Positions 36,012 to 44,595 of a DNA stretch of 64,000 nucleotides are shown piece after piece; position 1 is the first letter of the stretch, and each line of letters opens with the position of its first letter. Under the pieces are notes generated by a model. The model saw nothing but the letters and a program-made list of their open reading frames with translations. It was not told the DNA's origin and ran no database searches. This stretch comes from CAILUG01 sp903844415 (lineage in GTDB: Bacteria > Pseudomonadota > Gammaproteobacteria > Pseudomonadales > Pseudohongiellaceae): NCBI GenBank assembly GCA_947477655.1, contig CANJTS010000009.1, positions 62,001 through 126,000 of the forward strand, written 5' to 3'. The translations under genes were made by a program, and so were the position numbers.

Positions 36012-37856
36012 ATGAATGACAGTAGTCAAGCACAACGTTTTGATCATGAGAATTTTCTAAAACATGCCAGCACTCGCTCCGGGGTTTATCAAATGCTGGA
36101 TGCCGTTGGTGAAACGCTTTATGTGGGTAAAGCTCTAAATCTAAAAAAACGTCTTACCTCCTACTTTCGCAGTTCCGGTCTTGATAATAAGACTATGGCA
36201 CTGGTCAACAAGATTCACCACATCGAAACTACCATCACCAACAATGAAACCGAAGCACTGTTGTTGGAACAAAATCTGATCAAAGAAAATCGTCCTCCAT
36301 ATAATATCGTGCTGCGTGATGACAAATCTTATCCTTATATATTTTTGTCATCAAAGGATGCATTTCCACGGCTTGCTCTACATCGAGGAGCAAAAAAATT
36401 AAAAGGCGACTATTACGGCCCTTTCCCTAGTGCGAGTTCTATTCGTGAATCTCTGGCAGTACTGCAAAAAGTATTTCAGGTCAGGCAATGTGAAGACTCT
36501 TTCTTTCGAAATAGAACCAGACCTTGTTTGCAGTATCAAATAAAACGCTGTTCCGGGCCATGTGTAAACCTTGTTACTCCGGAAGATTATGCGCAAGATG
36601 TGCGTAATTCCGTACTTTTTATTGCGGGACACAATGATCAGATTACGTTAGATCTAGGTAAACGGATGGAACAGGTAGCAGCAGATTTGCGCTTTGAAGA
36701 GGCTGCTAAAATTCGTGACCAGATCCGGGATTTACGCTTAATTCAGGAGCACCAATATGTGTTCGGAGAGAAGGGTGATGTTGATGTGCTAGCGATAAGC
36801 GCTTCAGCAGGTATCGTCTGTGTACATCTGGTGTTTATTCGAAATGGACGGAACCTAGGTTCGCGCAATTATTATCCGAAATTTGTTCTGGAATCTGCCA
36901 TAGCTGATTGTTTGCATGCTTTCATTGCCTTTTTTTATATGGGTGATCAGGATAACTTGTCTAAGCCCAAAGAAATTATTTGCAGTGTTGAACCAGCAGA
37001 AAAAAAACAATTGGAAACTGCTTTGGCTGTTCAGAATCAACACAAAATTTTAATTCGGCACAAAGTAAGAGGGCATCGGCAGAAATGGCTGGAGTTGGCT
37101 CAAACTAATGCCCTGCATGGTTTACAGGACAAACTCAACAGCTCACAAAATATGCACACACGCCTAATTGCTTTGCAGTTGGCATTGAGCATGCCGCAAC
37201 TACCAACACGCCTTGAATGTTTTGATATTAGCCACACATCCGGTGAGGCCACAGTTGCCTCTTGTGTTGTCTTTGATCAAAACGGACCACTCAAAGCAGA
37301 CTATCGTCGATTTAATATAGAAGGCATCACTGCCGCTGATGATTATGCTGCAATGTCTCAAGCGCTTAAACGCAGATTTACCCGTTTGCAAAAAGGTGAA
37401 GGTAAAATTCCTGATCTGCTGATAATTGATGGGGGCAAGGGACAGTTGACCCAAGCCGAGACAGTGCTGAGTGAATTACAAATTCAAGGGGTACTCATTA
37501 TCGGCGTAGCTAAGGGCATTAGTCGCAAAGCTGGACAAGAAACTCTCATACTAGGAAATTCACACCGAGAACTTACCTTACCTGCAGAATCACCAGCCTT
37601 GCATGTTTTACAACATATTCGTGATGAGGCTCACCGTTTTGCAATTACCGCTCATCGGCAACGACGTGGTAAAACTCGCAACCAATCATTGCTAGATACC
37701 ATTCCCGGTGTTGGCCCCAAAAAACGTAAAGAATTATTGCAATTTTTTGGTGGTCAACATGAAATTCGTAGGGCTCAGGTAGCTGATTTGCAACGTGTAC
37801 CTGGCATTAGCAAGCAATTAGCAACCACTATTTATGATTTTCTACAAAATACTTGA
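36012..37856 (+). CDS. uvrC: Excinuclease ABC subunit C
   Basis: 614 aa nucleotide-excision-repair endonuclease (E. coli 610). The GIY-YIG domain is at the start (SGVYQMLDAVGETLYVGKA, then NNETEALLLEQNLIKENRPPYN). A UVR segment follows (RFEEAAKIRDQIRDL), then the RNase H-like C-terminal nuclease with LECFDISHTSGEATVASCVVF and LLIDGGKGQL, and helix-hairpin-helix motifs at the end (DTIPGVGPKKRKELL). The open frame extends back to 35949 inside murB, but ATG 36012 gives the family N-terminus. Confidence 0.96.
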   Translation: MNDSSQAQRFDHENFLKHASTRSGVYQMLDAVGETLYVGKALNLKKRLTSYFRSSGLDNKTMALVNKIHHIETTITNNETEALLLEQNLIKENRPPYNIVLRDDKSYPYIFLSSKDAFPRLALHRGAKKLKGDYYGPFPSASSIRESLAVLQKVFQVRQCEDSFFRNRTRPCLQYQIKRCSGPCVNLVTPEDYAQDVRNSVLFIAGHNDQITLDLGKRMEQVAADLRFEEAAKIRDQIRDLRLIQEHQYVFGEKGDVDVLAISASAGIVCVHLVFIRNGRNLGSRNYYPKFVLESAIADCLHAFIAFFYMGDQDNLSKPKEIICSVEPAEKKQLETALAVQNQHKILIRHKVRGHRQKWLELAQTNALHGLQDKLNSSQNMHTRLIALQLALSMPQLPTRLECFDISHTSGEATVASCVVFDQNGPLKADYRRFNIEGITAADDYAAMSQALKRRFTRLQKGEGKIPDLLIIDGGKGQLTQAETVLSELQIQGVLIIGVAKGISRKAGQETLILGNSHRELTLPAESPALHVLQHIRDEAHRFAITAHRQRRGKTRNQSLLDTIPGVGPKKRKELLQFFGGQHEIRRAQVADLQRVPGISKQLATTIYDFLQNT

Positions 37857-37919
37857 GCCAGATTTAAATGAACAATAGTAGGGTAGAATTCCATTGTTTT
37901 AGACAAAAGCAGTTTACCG

Positions 37920-38489
37920 ATGAATCTGGCTAATTTTTTTACTTGCTTACGAGTTTTGTTGATACCTGTCTTTATGGCGGTATATTTCGCTGATTTTCGT
38001 GGGCATTTTTTGTTGTCTTCCGCAATTTTCATTTTTGCCTGTATTACCGACTGGTTGGATGGTCACATGGCAAGACGCTTATCCCAGACTTCACGATTTG
38101 GCGCCTTTTTAGACCCTGTAGCTGATAAGCTATTGGTAACAATTACTTTGGTCATGTTGGCCGCCAGTTACACCAGTGCATGGTATATCGTACCAGCGGC
38201 CTTGATGGTCGCGCGGGAAGTGTTGGTTTCTGCCTTGCGTGAATGGATGGCTGAACACAAGCAGCGCGATGCAGTTGCCGTTGGTATGCTCGGGAAAATA
38301 AAAACCACCATTCAAATGTCGGCATTGGTTGTATTGTTGGCAACCGACACGCAAGGTCCGCCAATTATTTGGATCACTGGCTATGTCATGCTTTCTGTTG
38401 CGGCCCTGCTTACTCTGTGGTCTATGGCAATCTATTTACGCAGTGCTTGGCCAGTACTGAAATCTGGTCTTAAATCCGAGCTCAAATAA
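37920..38489 (+). CDS. pgsA: CDP-diacylglycerol-glycerol-3-phosphate 3-phosphatidyltransferase
   Basis: 189 aa membrane enzyme of phosphatidylglycerol synthesis. The CDP-alcohol phosphotransferase motif D-G-x2-A-R-x8-G-x3-D-x3-D is complete in DWLDGHMARRLSQTSRFG followed by AFLDPVADKL. About five hydrophobic helices. uvrC-pgsA-tRNA order is conserved with E. coli. Confidence 0.96.
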   Translation: MNLANFFTCLRVLLIPVFMAVYFADFRGHFLLSSAIFIFACITDWLDGHMARRLSQTSRFGAFLDPVADKLLVTITLVMLAASYTSAWYIVPAALMVAREVLVSALREWMAEHKQRDAVAVGMLGKIKTTIQMSALVVLLATDTQGPPIIWITGYVMLSVAALLTLWSMAIYLRSAWPVLKSGLKSELK

Positions 38490-38513
38490 TACGATATTTA
38501 CTCTTTCTTAAGC

Positions 38514-38541
38514 TTGACATGTGCTCTTGGCAGATTAGAAT
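38514..38541 (+). promoter_or_regulatory. Sigma70-type promoter of the tRNA cluster
   Basis: TTGACA at 38514-38519 and TAGAAT at 38536-38541 are separated by 16 bases. The -35 is perfect and the -10 has one deviation from TATAAT. It lies 25 bases after pgsA and about 180 bases before the first tRNA. GGCGACCTC downstream resembles a stable-RNA start region. Confidence 0.7.
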
Positions 38542-38722
38542 GGCGACCTCTTTTAAGCCCTGGTCCTTAGCAATTTTGGGCCACTTCATTACCCTTTTTT
38601 TCTGTTTATAAAGGCATTGAATGTAAGGATAAGAGACTAGAAGAGAATAAAACTTTGCTTTTTTTAGCAGGACATAGAAGAAAGAAGTAGAAGTAATAAA
38701 AAGCAGCAACAAATTGGCGCAT

Positions 38723-38798
38723 GCGGGAATAGCTCAGTTGGTAGAGCGGTACCTTGCCAAGGTACAGGTCGGGAGTTCGAGCCTCCTTTCCCGCTCCA
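38723..38798 (+). tRNA. tRNA-Gly (GCC)
   Basis: Seven-base acceptor stem GCGGGAA/TTCCCGC, discriminator T, encoded CCA at the end. The anticodon loop TTGCCAA gives GCC. D-arm AGCTCAGTTGGTAGAGC and TTCGAGC T-loop are present. Equivalent in position to E. coli glyW. Confidence 0.97.
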
Positions 38799-38924
38799 GT
38801 TTGTCAGTATTAATCTGCTGGAAACAAACCTTAACTATACATAAATAACCATTACTGGTTAATACAACTTAATGTTGCTAAGTTTTTGTTTGCAGGCAGG
38901 GGGATGTTTATAAGTTTATAGTAA

Positions 38925-38998
38925 GGCTGGATGGCAGAGTGGCCATGCAGTGGACTGCAACTCCACGTACGCCGGTTCGATTCCGACTCCAGCCTCCA
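38925..38998 (+). tRNA. tRNA-Cys (GCA)
   Basis: Acceptor GGCTGGA/TCCAGCC, discriminator T (normal for Cys), encoded CCA. Anticodon loop CTGCAAC gives GCA. Equivalent in position to E. coli cysT. Confidence 0.97.
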
Positions 38999-39083
38999 TT
39001 AAACCCTTGATTTAAACGGGTCAATTTAAAATTTTTTCGTTACGAGAACCTAATAATTTCAGAATAGTTCCAGCTGAGATTTT

Positions 39084-39170
39084 GCCCGGGTGGTGAAACA
39101 GGTAGACACAAGGGACTTAAAATCCCTCGGCAGAAATGCTGTACCGGTTCGATTCCGGTCCCGGGCACCA
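39084..39170 (+). tRNA. tRNA-Leu (TAA)
   Basis: Acceptor GCCCGGG/CCCGGGC with encoded CCA, a long variable arm typical of class II tRNAs, and anticodon TAA in the loop CTTAAAA. Length 87 bases. Equivalent to E. coli leuZ, a known integration target. Bases 39111-39170 are also the left attachment repeat of the island, and the tRNA remains complete after integration. Confidence 0.98.
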
Positions 39171-39171
39171 A
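39111..39171 (+). repeat. attL: left 61-bp attachment repeat inside tRNA-Leu
   Basis: From AGGGACTTAA in the anticodon region to the base after CCA, this segment is identical to 57130-57190. It contains the anticodon stem 3' side, variable arm, T-arm and acceptor 3' strand, the usual crossover region for tRNA-targeting integrases. Confidence 0.95.
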
Positions 39172-39500
39172 TAAAATCAATTACTTACAATCTATTTCTC
39201 CATGATCATCCACTCAAGCCGTTCTAATGGGACACTTGCGGGACAATTCAATTATTTTTCCTGATATCTCCTTTTTCAAAAATACAGCCTGTATTGCTGA
39301 CTCGTAAAAAAGCCGTAAGCATTTTGGGCTGTTCTGGCAGTAGTGCCCCAGGCTGTCCCAATTTAAAGGTAAGATAATTAATGTACTTATATATCAAGTA
39401 GATATCTAATGATTTGTGGGATATGTTGTCCCTTGTTGTCTTTAATTGTGACGTTTAGTACAGTTGGAAGAGTTACTATTTCTGCTGACGGGCACACAGT
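39171..39500. other. Left end of the island, non-coding
   Basis: 330 bases between attL and the integrase. It holds the paired TGGGACA-like boxes at 39228-39245 and a single inverted copy (TGTCCCA) at 39354-39360. The stretch is AT-rich and probably contains the integrase promoter. No gene was supported. Confidence 0.75.
39228..39245 (+). promoter_or_regulatory. Candidate integrase arm-type site pair (left)
   Basis: TGGGACACTTGCGGGACA contains two GGGACA boxes with an 11-bp period. It matches 56999-57016 near the right end at 16 of 18 positions in the same orientation. An extra inverted TGTCCCA lies at 39354-39360. Confidence 0.5.
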
Positions 39501-40592
39501 ATGGCAACCATTGAAAAACGTGCAGATAAAACGGGAGGGTACACCTACAGGGTTAAAGTAAGGTTGCAGGGTTACCGACAGGAAAACGCTACATTTAAAA
39601 GAATTACAGATGCTAAACGTTGGGCGGCACAAACCGAGTCAGCAATTCGGGAAGGTCGCTATTTTAAAACACCTGCCTCCAAATCTCGAACGTTGATGGA
39701 TGCCATTGAGAAATATAGGCAAGAGTGTTTGCCCGATCTCAAACTCAAAGATCAAAAGCATCGAGAGCACCATCTAAACTGGTGGTCTAGCGAACTGGGA
39801 TTCAAATACCTTGCCGATATACTCCCTCAGACAATTTCAGAATGCCGCGCCAAGCTCAAAAATACGACATCGACCTACGGTAAACATAACGGAAATAAAC
39901 GCACGGAAGCCACTGTCAATCGTTACATAGCAAGTCTTAGTCCAGTATTCAAAGCTGCAGTCGTAGAGTGGAATTGGCTTGAATCGAATCCCTGTGAGAA
40001 GGTTCCACGAGGAAAAGAAGGCGGGGGACGAACCAGGTTCCTTTCTCATGATGAACGTCGATCGTTATTGGCGGCTTGTAATGCAAATACCAAACTACCT
40101 GAATTAACAGTCATAATCCTCATTGCAATTACAACTGGTGCAAGAAAAGGGGAAATTCTAGGTTTACGGTGGCGCACAGTAGACTTGCAACGAAAGCGAC
40201 TATTGTTTGAAGACACTAAGAATGGCGATACTCGATCAGTTCCTCTTGTGGGCCCTGCCTTTGATGCTATGAAAGTTTGGGCTCAGGTTAGGCCAATTGA
40301 TGATAATGCCTTGGTTTTCCATGGGCGTGGAGAAAATACAAAAAGTAAACCCCTCGATTTTGAAAGGACTTGGCAAGAAACACGAATAAAGGCGGGGTTA
40401 GAAAATTTTAGATTCCACGATTTAAGGCATACAGCAGCAAGCTACTTAGCAATGCACGGGGCAGGTCTTCGTGAAATAGGTGACATATTAGGACACAAGA
40501 CCTTGGCTATGGTACAGCGCTACAGCCACCTCTGTGAGGACCACAAAAAAACAACAGTAGAGCGTATGACAAACGCCATTTTTGGAGGGTAG
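39501..40592 (+). CDS. Tyrosine-type site-specific integrase
   Basis: 363 aa. An N-terminal arm-binding-like beta segment (residues 1-55, MATIEKRADKTGGYTYRVKVRL), a core-binding SAM-like domain (about 60-165), then the catalytic domain. Catalytic residues are visible: Arg215 (TTGARKGEILGLRW), Lys240, His306 and Arg309 (FHDLRHTAASYL), His332 (LGHKT) and nucleophile Tyr341 (VQRYSHL). It should catalyse integration into and excision from tRNA-Leu. It lies beside attL and reads into the island, as typical. It is followed closely by an unknown gene, overlapping frames. Confidence 0.95.
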   Translation: MATIEKRADKTGGYTYRVKVRLQGYRQENATFKRITDAKRWAAQTESAIREGRYFKTPASKSRTLMDAIEKYRQECLPDLKLKDQKHREHHLNWWSSELGFKYLADILPQTISECRAKLKNTTSTYGKHNGNKRTEATVNRYIASLSPVFKAAVVEWNWLESNPCEKVPRGKEGGGRTRFLSHDERRSLLAACNANTKLPELTVIILIAITTGARKGEILGLRWRTVDLQRKRLLFEDTKNGDTRSVPLVGPAFDAMKVWAQVRPIDDNALVFHGRGENTKSKPLDFERTWQETRIKAGLENFRFHDLRHTAASYLAMHGAGLREIGDILGHKTLAMVQRYSHLCEDHKKTTVERMTNAIFGG

Positions 40593-40596
40593 TCTG

Positions 40597-41094
40597 ATGG
40601 TCCAGTATTACCCCCTAGAGCAAGTTGTTGCAGACATCACGACCACGTACACGCTGGATGATTCAGAATCGAAAATTTTTCAATCTAAACTTCTAGTCAG
40701 CGCAGGAAACTTCCGGTCAGGAAGTTTTAATTTTAGAACGTACAATATAAAATTTGCGGAGATTATTAAGCCTCTGCGAATTATTATTGGGAAAAGTGGA
40801 ATTTACTTAAAATTGTCTGAAGTTAATTATTTTTTAAGTTTGTCTTTGCCTGTCTATAAATTCAAACCGCTCAGAAAACGGGGGGCCCCTTTTAAACAAA
40901 ACTCTATGCAAGCTCTAGCAGCGTCAGGTGTGCTTGAAGCGGATACAAGGGCTGTTGCAAAAGATCTTAAAAAGCACGGTAACATCATTCTTTCTTCAAA
41001 GGTCGCAACCAGACTTATAACCGACTATCCCGAATACAAAGGGAGAAAAAAGTCATACGTCGTAAAGTTTATTAATAAAAATTGGTTTAAATAG
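40597..41094 (+). CDS. Unknown island protein
   Basis: 165 aa from ATG 40597, which has a very good GGAGGG ribosome site lying at the end of the integrase gene. An earlier ATG at 40582 is possible. The N-terminal half is predicted beta/alpha with a QSKLLVSAGNFRSGSFNFRTY stretch. The C-terminal half is basic (RKRGAPFKQNSMQAL, and RKKSYVVKFINKNWFK). No domain is recognised. Base composition is AT-rich. Position after the integrase suggests a link with element maintenance or regulation, but this is inference only. Confidence 0.6.
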   Translation: MVQYYPLEQVVADITTTYTLDDSESKIFQSKLLVSAGNFRSGSFNFRTYNIKFAEIIKPLRIIIGKSGIYLKLSEVNYFLSLSLPVYKFKPLRKRGAPFKQNSMQALAASGVLEADTRAVAKDLKKHGNIILSSKVATRLITDYPEYKGRKKSYVVKFINKNWFK

Positions 41095-41261
41095 TTCGGA
41101 TAGTAAATCTGCAATTTATTTATTGTCATACGTAACTTCGTGTTTTTATTTAAAATAATCTTCAAATCCTCCTATCCATTTACTCCATTTTTATATCCTA
41201 CCGGTTGTACTCTAATTCGCATACCAGAACACATGCCCATAGCGGGCGGTAGTAGCGAAAA

Positions 41262-41555
41262 ATGCACTATAAATCGCAATCAAGTAACAAGCCAAACCTC
41301 AAAGGTATTAGGAATTTTTGTAAAGATAACCCTGAATTTTCTATAGGTGGTATGCGGCATGCGCTGTTCTACAAAATACAGGAACTAGAAAATAATAATG
41401 CAATCTGCCGATTTGGTAGTCGTATATTTATTAACGAAGAAATCTTTCTTCAACTTGTAACGGACGGTTTTTTTAGGAGCATCTCGGGTCGATCGAATAC
41501 AGATAAGGATAAATCGGCCAATAAAACTATCTTCGAGGTGAACTATGACAACTAA
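41262..41555 (+). CDS. Small putative DNA-binding protein (possible excisionase/regulator)
   Basis: 97 aa. NFCKDNPEFSIGGMRHALFYKIQELENNNAICRFGSRIFINEEIFLQLV resembles small helix-turn-helix proteins common in integrative elements and satellites, in which a helix pair is followed by a G-R-R-I-x-I-D/N-E wing. That pattern suggests an excisionase (recombination directionality factor) or a transcription regulator of the replication genes that follow. The tail after residue 75 is polar. It overlaps the next gene by 11 bases. The preceding 167 bases (41095-41261) hold no recognised feature. Confidence 0.6.
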   Translation: MHYKSQSSNKPNLKGIRNFCKDNPEFSIGGMRHALFYKIQELENNNAICRFGSRIFINEEIFLQLVTDGFFRSISGRSNTDKDKSANKTIFEVNYDN

Positions 41556-42099
41556 CCGAAGCCAAAAAGCATTCGACACTGGGAAAGCGTGGCGTAATAA
41601 CCAACGTAAGCAAAACCCTATGTCGTTCTCAAATTACAAAATAGTTGAGACTGGAGAATACTGGTCTGACTTCCTTGATGAGCTAATAACCATTGGGCGC
41701 TGTGCTTCTGGTGATAAAACTGCGTGTTACGGCTTGATGCATTGCGGGAAGGAAGACAAAGCGTTTTGGGTAAAACGCCTTCCAGAGTCTATGTTGGAGT
41801 CATTTTCACGAGACGTGGTGGAGGTACTTTATGCATTGCGCGGTGACGGAATCCAACAGCGTGAAATTGATTATCTGGAACGTATGGTCAATCTAGCGGC
41901 GCCAAGGCTGATTGAACTGGGCGAACTGGCGAGGCTGGAGGCTAAAAATGACTGGCCGCATGTCTCGAAGTCCCTCGCTTCAGGTAACGGTTATATCTAC
42001 CAGTTCGTTGCTGAAATGCAATCCCTGGTCACACGTGTCGTTGATGAAATAAACGCAAATCTGCGACGACTTAGTGGGGGTGAGCTATGTCTAATCTAA
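41545..42099 (+). CDS. Unknown island protein upstream of the primase
   Basis: 184 aa, soluble and mostly helical by eye (LDELITIGRCASGDKTACYGLMHCG; DYLERMVNLAAPRLIELGELARLEA). No motif is recognised. It starts inside the preceding small gene and overlaps the primase gene by 13 bases, so it is probably cotranslated with the replication module. It may be an accessory replication or copy-control protein, but nothing in the sequence proves this. Confidence 0.65.
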   Translation: MTTNRSQKAFDTGKAWRNNQRKQNPMSFSNYKIVETGEYWSDFLDELITIGRCASGDKTACYGLMHCGKEDKAFWVKRLPESMLESFSRDVVEVLYALRGDGIQQREIDYLERMVNLAAPRLIELGELARLEAKNDWPHVSKSLASGNGYIYQFVAEMQSLVTRVVDEINANLRRLSGGELCLI

Positions 42100-42998
42100 G
42101 TCCACTTACTACGCAGGCGTTAATCACTTCTGGCTTGGCGCTGGTGGGCATACCGTACGGACAAAAGGGTCCTGTAACTAGCGGGTGGAATCTTCGACAA
42201 AACTGCATAACGGACTCCAGCAAGGCGGCACACCTGCAAGGCGGGAACATTGGTCTAGCTCACGCGTATTGCACACCAACACCAACCTGTGCAATTGACA
42301 TTGATAACTACAAGTTGGCCAAAGCTTGGCTGGAAACACACGGGATCGACCTAGATGCTCTCTTGCTTACGGTGGGTGCCGTCGTCATTTGGTCTGGGAA
42401 AAAACACAGCCTTAAGTTGATTTACAAGTTGCCCCTTGGTACCAAACCGATGGTATCGACAAAAATCGATGGGGCCGACGGGCGGGTTGTACTAGAACTT
42501 CGCTGTGCCACTCGGGAAGGTAAGACTGTCCAGGATGTACTGCCGCCAAGTGTTCACCCAAGTGGTAGCGAGTATCGTTGGATGGGGCATGGCAATCCGT
42601 TGCTGCTTCCTGAAATTCCTGTTTTCTTGCTCAACTTGTGGAACACACTTTCCGCTAACGTGGGTAAGGTTGCAAATCGCCAATTTGCCGTCGGGTTGAA
42701 CGACGGAGGGCGAATGGAATGCCCCCGCCAGATTGCAATAATCCAGGATGCACTTTCTTACATCAGCGCTGACTGTTCGTACGTGGTATGGCGCAACATC
42801 GTTTGGGCGGTGTTGAGCACTAGGTGGACTTGTGCAGAGGCACTCGCAAAAGAATGGAGTCAGACGGCCCCAGATCGGTATGCTGAAAATGAAGCTGCGT
42901 TCTGGACGCTTGCTAATTCCTACATGCCACAGAGGGGTAACCAAATTACTGTCGGAACCATCTACCATCACGCACGTAAGGGGGGATGGCATGGTTAA
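42087..42998 (+). CDS. Bifunctional primase-polymerase (AEP, Prim-Pol) with PriCT-2-like tail
   Basis: 303 aa. The archaeo-eukaryotic primase fold is marked by the metal-binding D-x-D in CAIDIDNY (Asp71, Asp73) and by VVLELRCATREGKTVQDVLPPSVHPSGSEYRW, the conserved late Prim-Pol block ending PPSxHPSG-x-Y-x-W. The C-terminal ~75 residues (YVVWRNIVWAVLSTRWTCAEALAKEWS ... GGW) fit a PriCT-2 domain, which joins primases to helicases in phage and satellite replicons. It would prime replication of the element from its own origin. It overlaps both neighbours. Confidence 0.8.
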   Translation: MSNLSPLTTQALITSGLALVGIPYGQKGPVTSGWNLRQNCITDSSKAAHLQGGNIGLAHAYCTPTPTCAIDIDNYKLAKAWLETHGIDLDALLLTVGAVVIWSGKKHSLKLIYKLPLGTKPMVSTKIDGADGRVVLELRCATREGKTVQDVLPPSVHPSGSEYRWMGHGNPLLLPEIPVFLLNLWNTLSANVGKVANRQFAVGLNDGGRMECPRQIAIIQDALSYISADCSYVVWRNIVWAVLSTRWTCAEALAKEWSQTAPDRYAENEAAFWTLANSYMPQRGNQITVGTIYHHARKGGWHG

Positions 42999-44352
42999 TA
43001 AAAAATCAGCAAGTACTCCACTAGAAGAATTGCAGAACCAGTTTTCTATTATTGAACTAGGCGGAGAATTCAGGGTTGTTAGCCAGATACAGATAGAAGG
43101 TATCTTGGGTGGAAAGAATTTCGGGGAACCTGCGTTTTACAAAAAAACAGACTCGACAATAATGATGAAACGGTTTTTGGAAACGCTGCCTTACGTACGC
43201 AAACCACAAATTGTAATTAGCGATTTCTGGATCTCACCTAAAACGGTAGTTTATAAAGGGACTGCTTTTACTCCCAAGCCGTCTTCGCCGGCGGCGTTGA
43301 ATTTTTGGGTGGGCCCAATTGCGCCTGACGCCACAGGGAACGCGGCGGTCATTTTCAATCACTTGCTTAAAGTTATTTGCGACGACGACCCTGTAAGTTT
43401 TGACTACCTTATTGACTACCTGGCACACATGATTCAAAAACCTGCTGAAAAGCCAGGTGTAATGATTGTTATGCTTGGCAGGCAAGGTACAGGAAAAGGC
43501 ATGTTTTTCAACTTGCTGCGGGCTATTTGGCCGTACACCACTTTGCAAGTTACCGACGTCGAACACGTTATCGGGCGATTCAACGCCTGCCTTGAGCGGA
43601 AGTATGCAGTGTGCATGGATGAGGCGCTGTTTGTGGGTGACAGAAAAGCCCTAGACCGACTGAAATCTCTAATCACTGAAACCCACATCAATATCGAACA
43701 AAAATTCCAACCAGCGCGAAGCATAGGTTCAGTCCATCGCTTTTTTGCAGCCAGTAACCACGGCCACTTTGCACGAGTAGAGGTGGATGACAGACGTTTT
43801 GTCTTTTTACGAGTTTCGGATGTGTACCGGCAAAATACAAACTACTTTGCACAACTTGTTGCAGCAATCAGTGATCCTGGGACTATTGGTGCTTTTGTTC
43901 ACCATTTGCAAAACATTGACCTCACTTTATTCGAGGTTCGGAAGAAACCTAACTCCAGTGAACACCTTAACCAAAAAATTAAATCACTATATGGCTTTGA
44001 GAGGTATTGGTGCGAGGTATTGATATCAGGGGATTTTGGTGTGGGTGTGAATCCTAACAACCTGAGCCAAGTTTGGTCTCACACTCTATTCATGCCCACA
44101 TCTGATCTGATCCGACACTTTATTAGCTTTGATAAGAACGCGCAGAAACACCAAACGGTGCAGTCAGCCGAAGTCTTGGCCAATGTCCTGAAACTTTGCC
44201 CCTCCGCCGTACCGGAACGGAAGCTTTATCAGTCAGACGTGTTTGGCATCAAGCTTCAAAAGCGTGGCGTTTCACTGCCAGATCTTGCCACCGCAAGGGT
44301 TGAATTTGATCGCATTATCGGTGGAGGGGGTATTGTGTATGACCAAAACTGA
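42991..44352 (+). CDS. SF3-like primase-helicase (DUF5906/D5-like ATPase)
   Basis: 453 aa from ATG 42991, which overlaps the primase stop and has a strong AGGGGGG ribosome site. The open frame extends to 42832, but that part lies in another frame inside the primase gene and is rejected. Walker A is VMLGRQGTGKG (residues 160-170). Walker B is YAVCMDEALF and a sensor/motif C-like FFAASN follows, the DUF5906 layout of viral and satellite replicative helicases. Together with the upstream Prim-Pol this is a split version of the P4 alpha-type primase-helicase. The last ~100 residues have no recognised domain. Confidence 0.82.
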   Translation: MVNKKSASTPLEELQNQFSIIELGGEFRVVSQIQIEGILGGKNFGEPAFYKKTDSTIMMKRFLETLPYVRKPQIVISDFWISPKTVVYKGTAFTPKPSSPAALNFWVGPIAPDATGNAAVIFNHLLKVICDDDPVSFDYLIDYLAHMIQKPAEKPGVMIVMLGRQGTGKGMFFNLLRAIWPYTTLQVTDVEHVIGRFNACLERKYAVCMDEALFVGDRKALDRLKSLITETHINIEQKFQPARSIGSVHRFFAASNHGHFARVEVDDRRFVFLRVSDVYRQNTNYFAQLVAAISDPGTIGAFVHHLQNIDLTLFEVRKKPNSSEHLNQKIKSLYGFERYWCEVLISGDFGVGVNPNNLSQVWSHTLFMPTSDLIRHFISFDKNAQKHQTVQSAEVLANVLKLCPSAVPERKLYQSDVFGIKLQKRGVSLPDLATARVEFDRIIGGGGIVYDQN

Positions 44353-44361
44353 CCTTCTGAT

Positions 44362-44514
44362 GGCAAATTTGCCTCTGCTTGCCCGAGGTGTGGCATGACT
44401 ATTACATTGGAAATAAAGGGAATTACTCTATTTGCCACCCTTGCCACCTATTTTAAAGAAGTAAAAAAGAAATAGATTTAATAGAGGTTTGTTTCTCAGT
44501 GGCAAGGGTGGCAA
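44362..44514. repeat. Candidate replication origin: palindrome and inverted iterons
   Basis: Directly after the helicase gene. GGCAAATTTGCC at 44362-44373 is a perfect 12-bp palindrome. TTGCCACCCTTGCCAC at 44432-44447 (two TTGCCAC units in tandem) is the exact reverse complement of GTGGCAAGGGTGGCAA at 44499-44514. The 51 bases between are strongly AT-rich. Tandem iterons facing each other across an AT-rich segment, next to primase and helicase genes, is the layout of a satellite or plasmid origin. An unusual hairpin or operator is the alternative. Confidence 0.55.
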
Positions 44515-44595
44515 CGATGGCATATCCATTCACGGGGTGCTTGGAATAATGTACTCACCCTCTCCGTCCCCCTCCCCCTATCACTGGTTTTAAAA

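Noticed and set aside
39000..39050. Possible terminator between tRNA-Cys and tRNA-Leu (ACCC...GGGT then T run)
   Set aside because: Stem of only about four pairs and the T tract is displaced. A terminator inside the tRNA cluster is also unlikely.
42832..42990. Upstream extension of the primase-helicase frame
   Set aside because: It overlaps the Prim-Pol coding sequence in another frame. ATG 42991 has a strong ribosome site and gives the natural coupled start.
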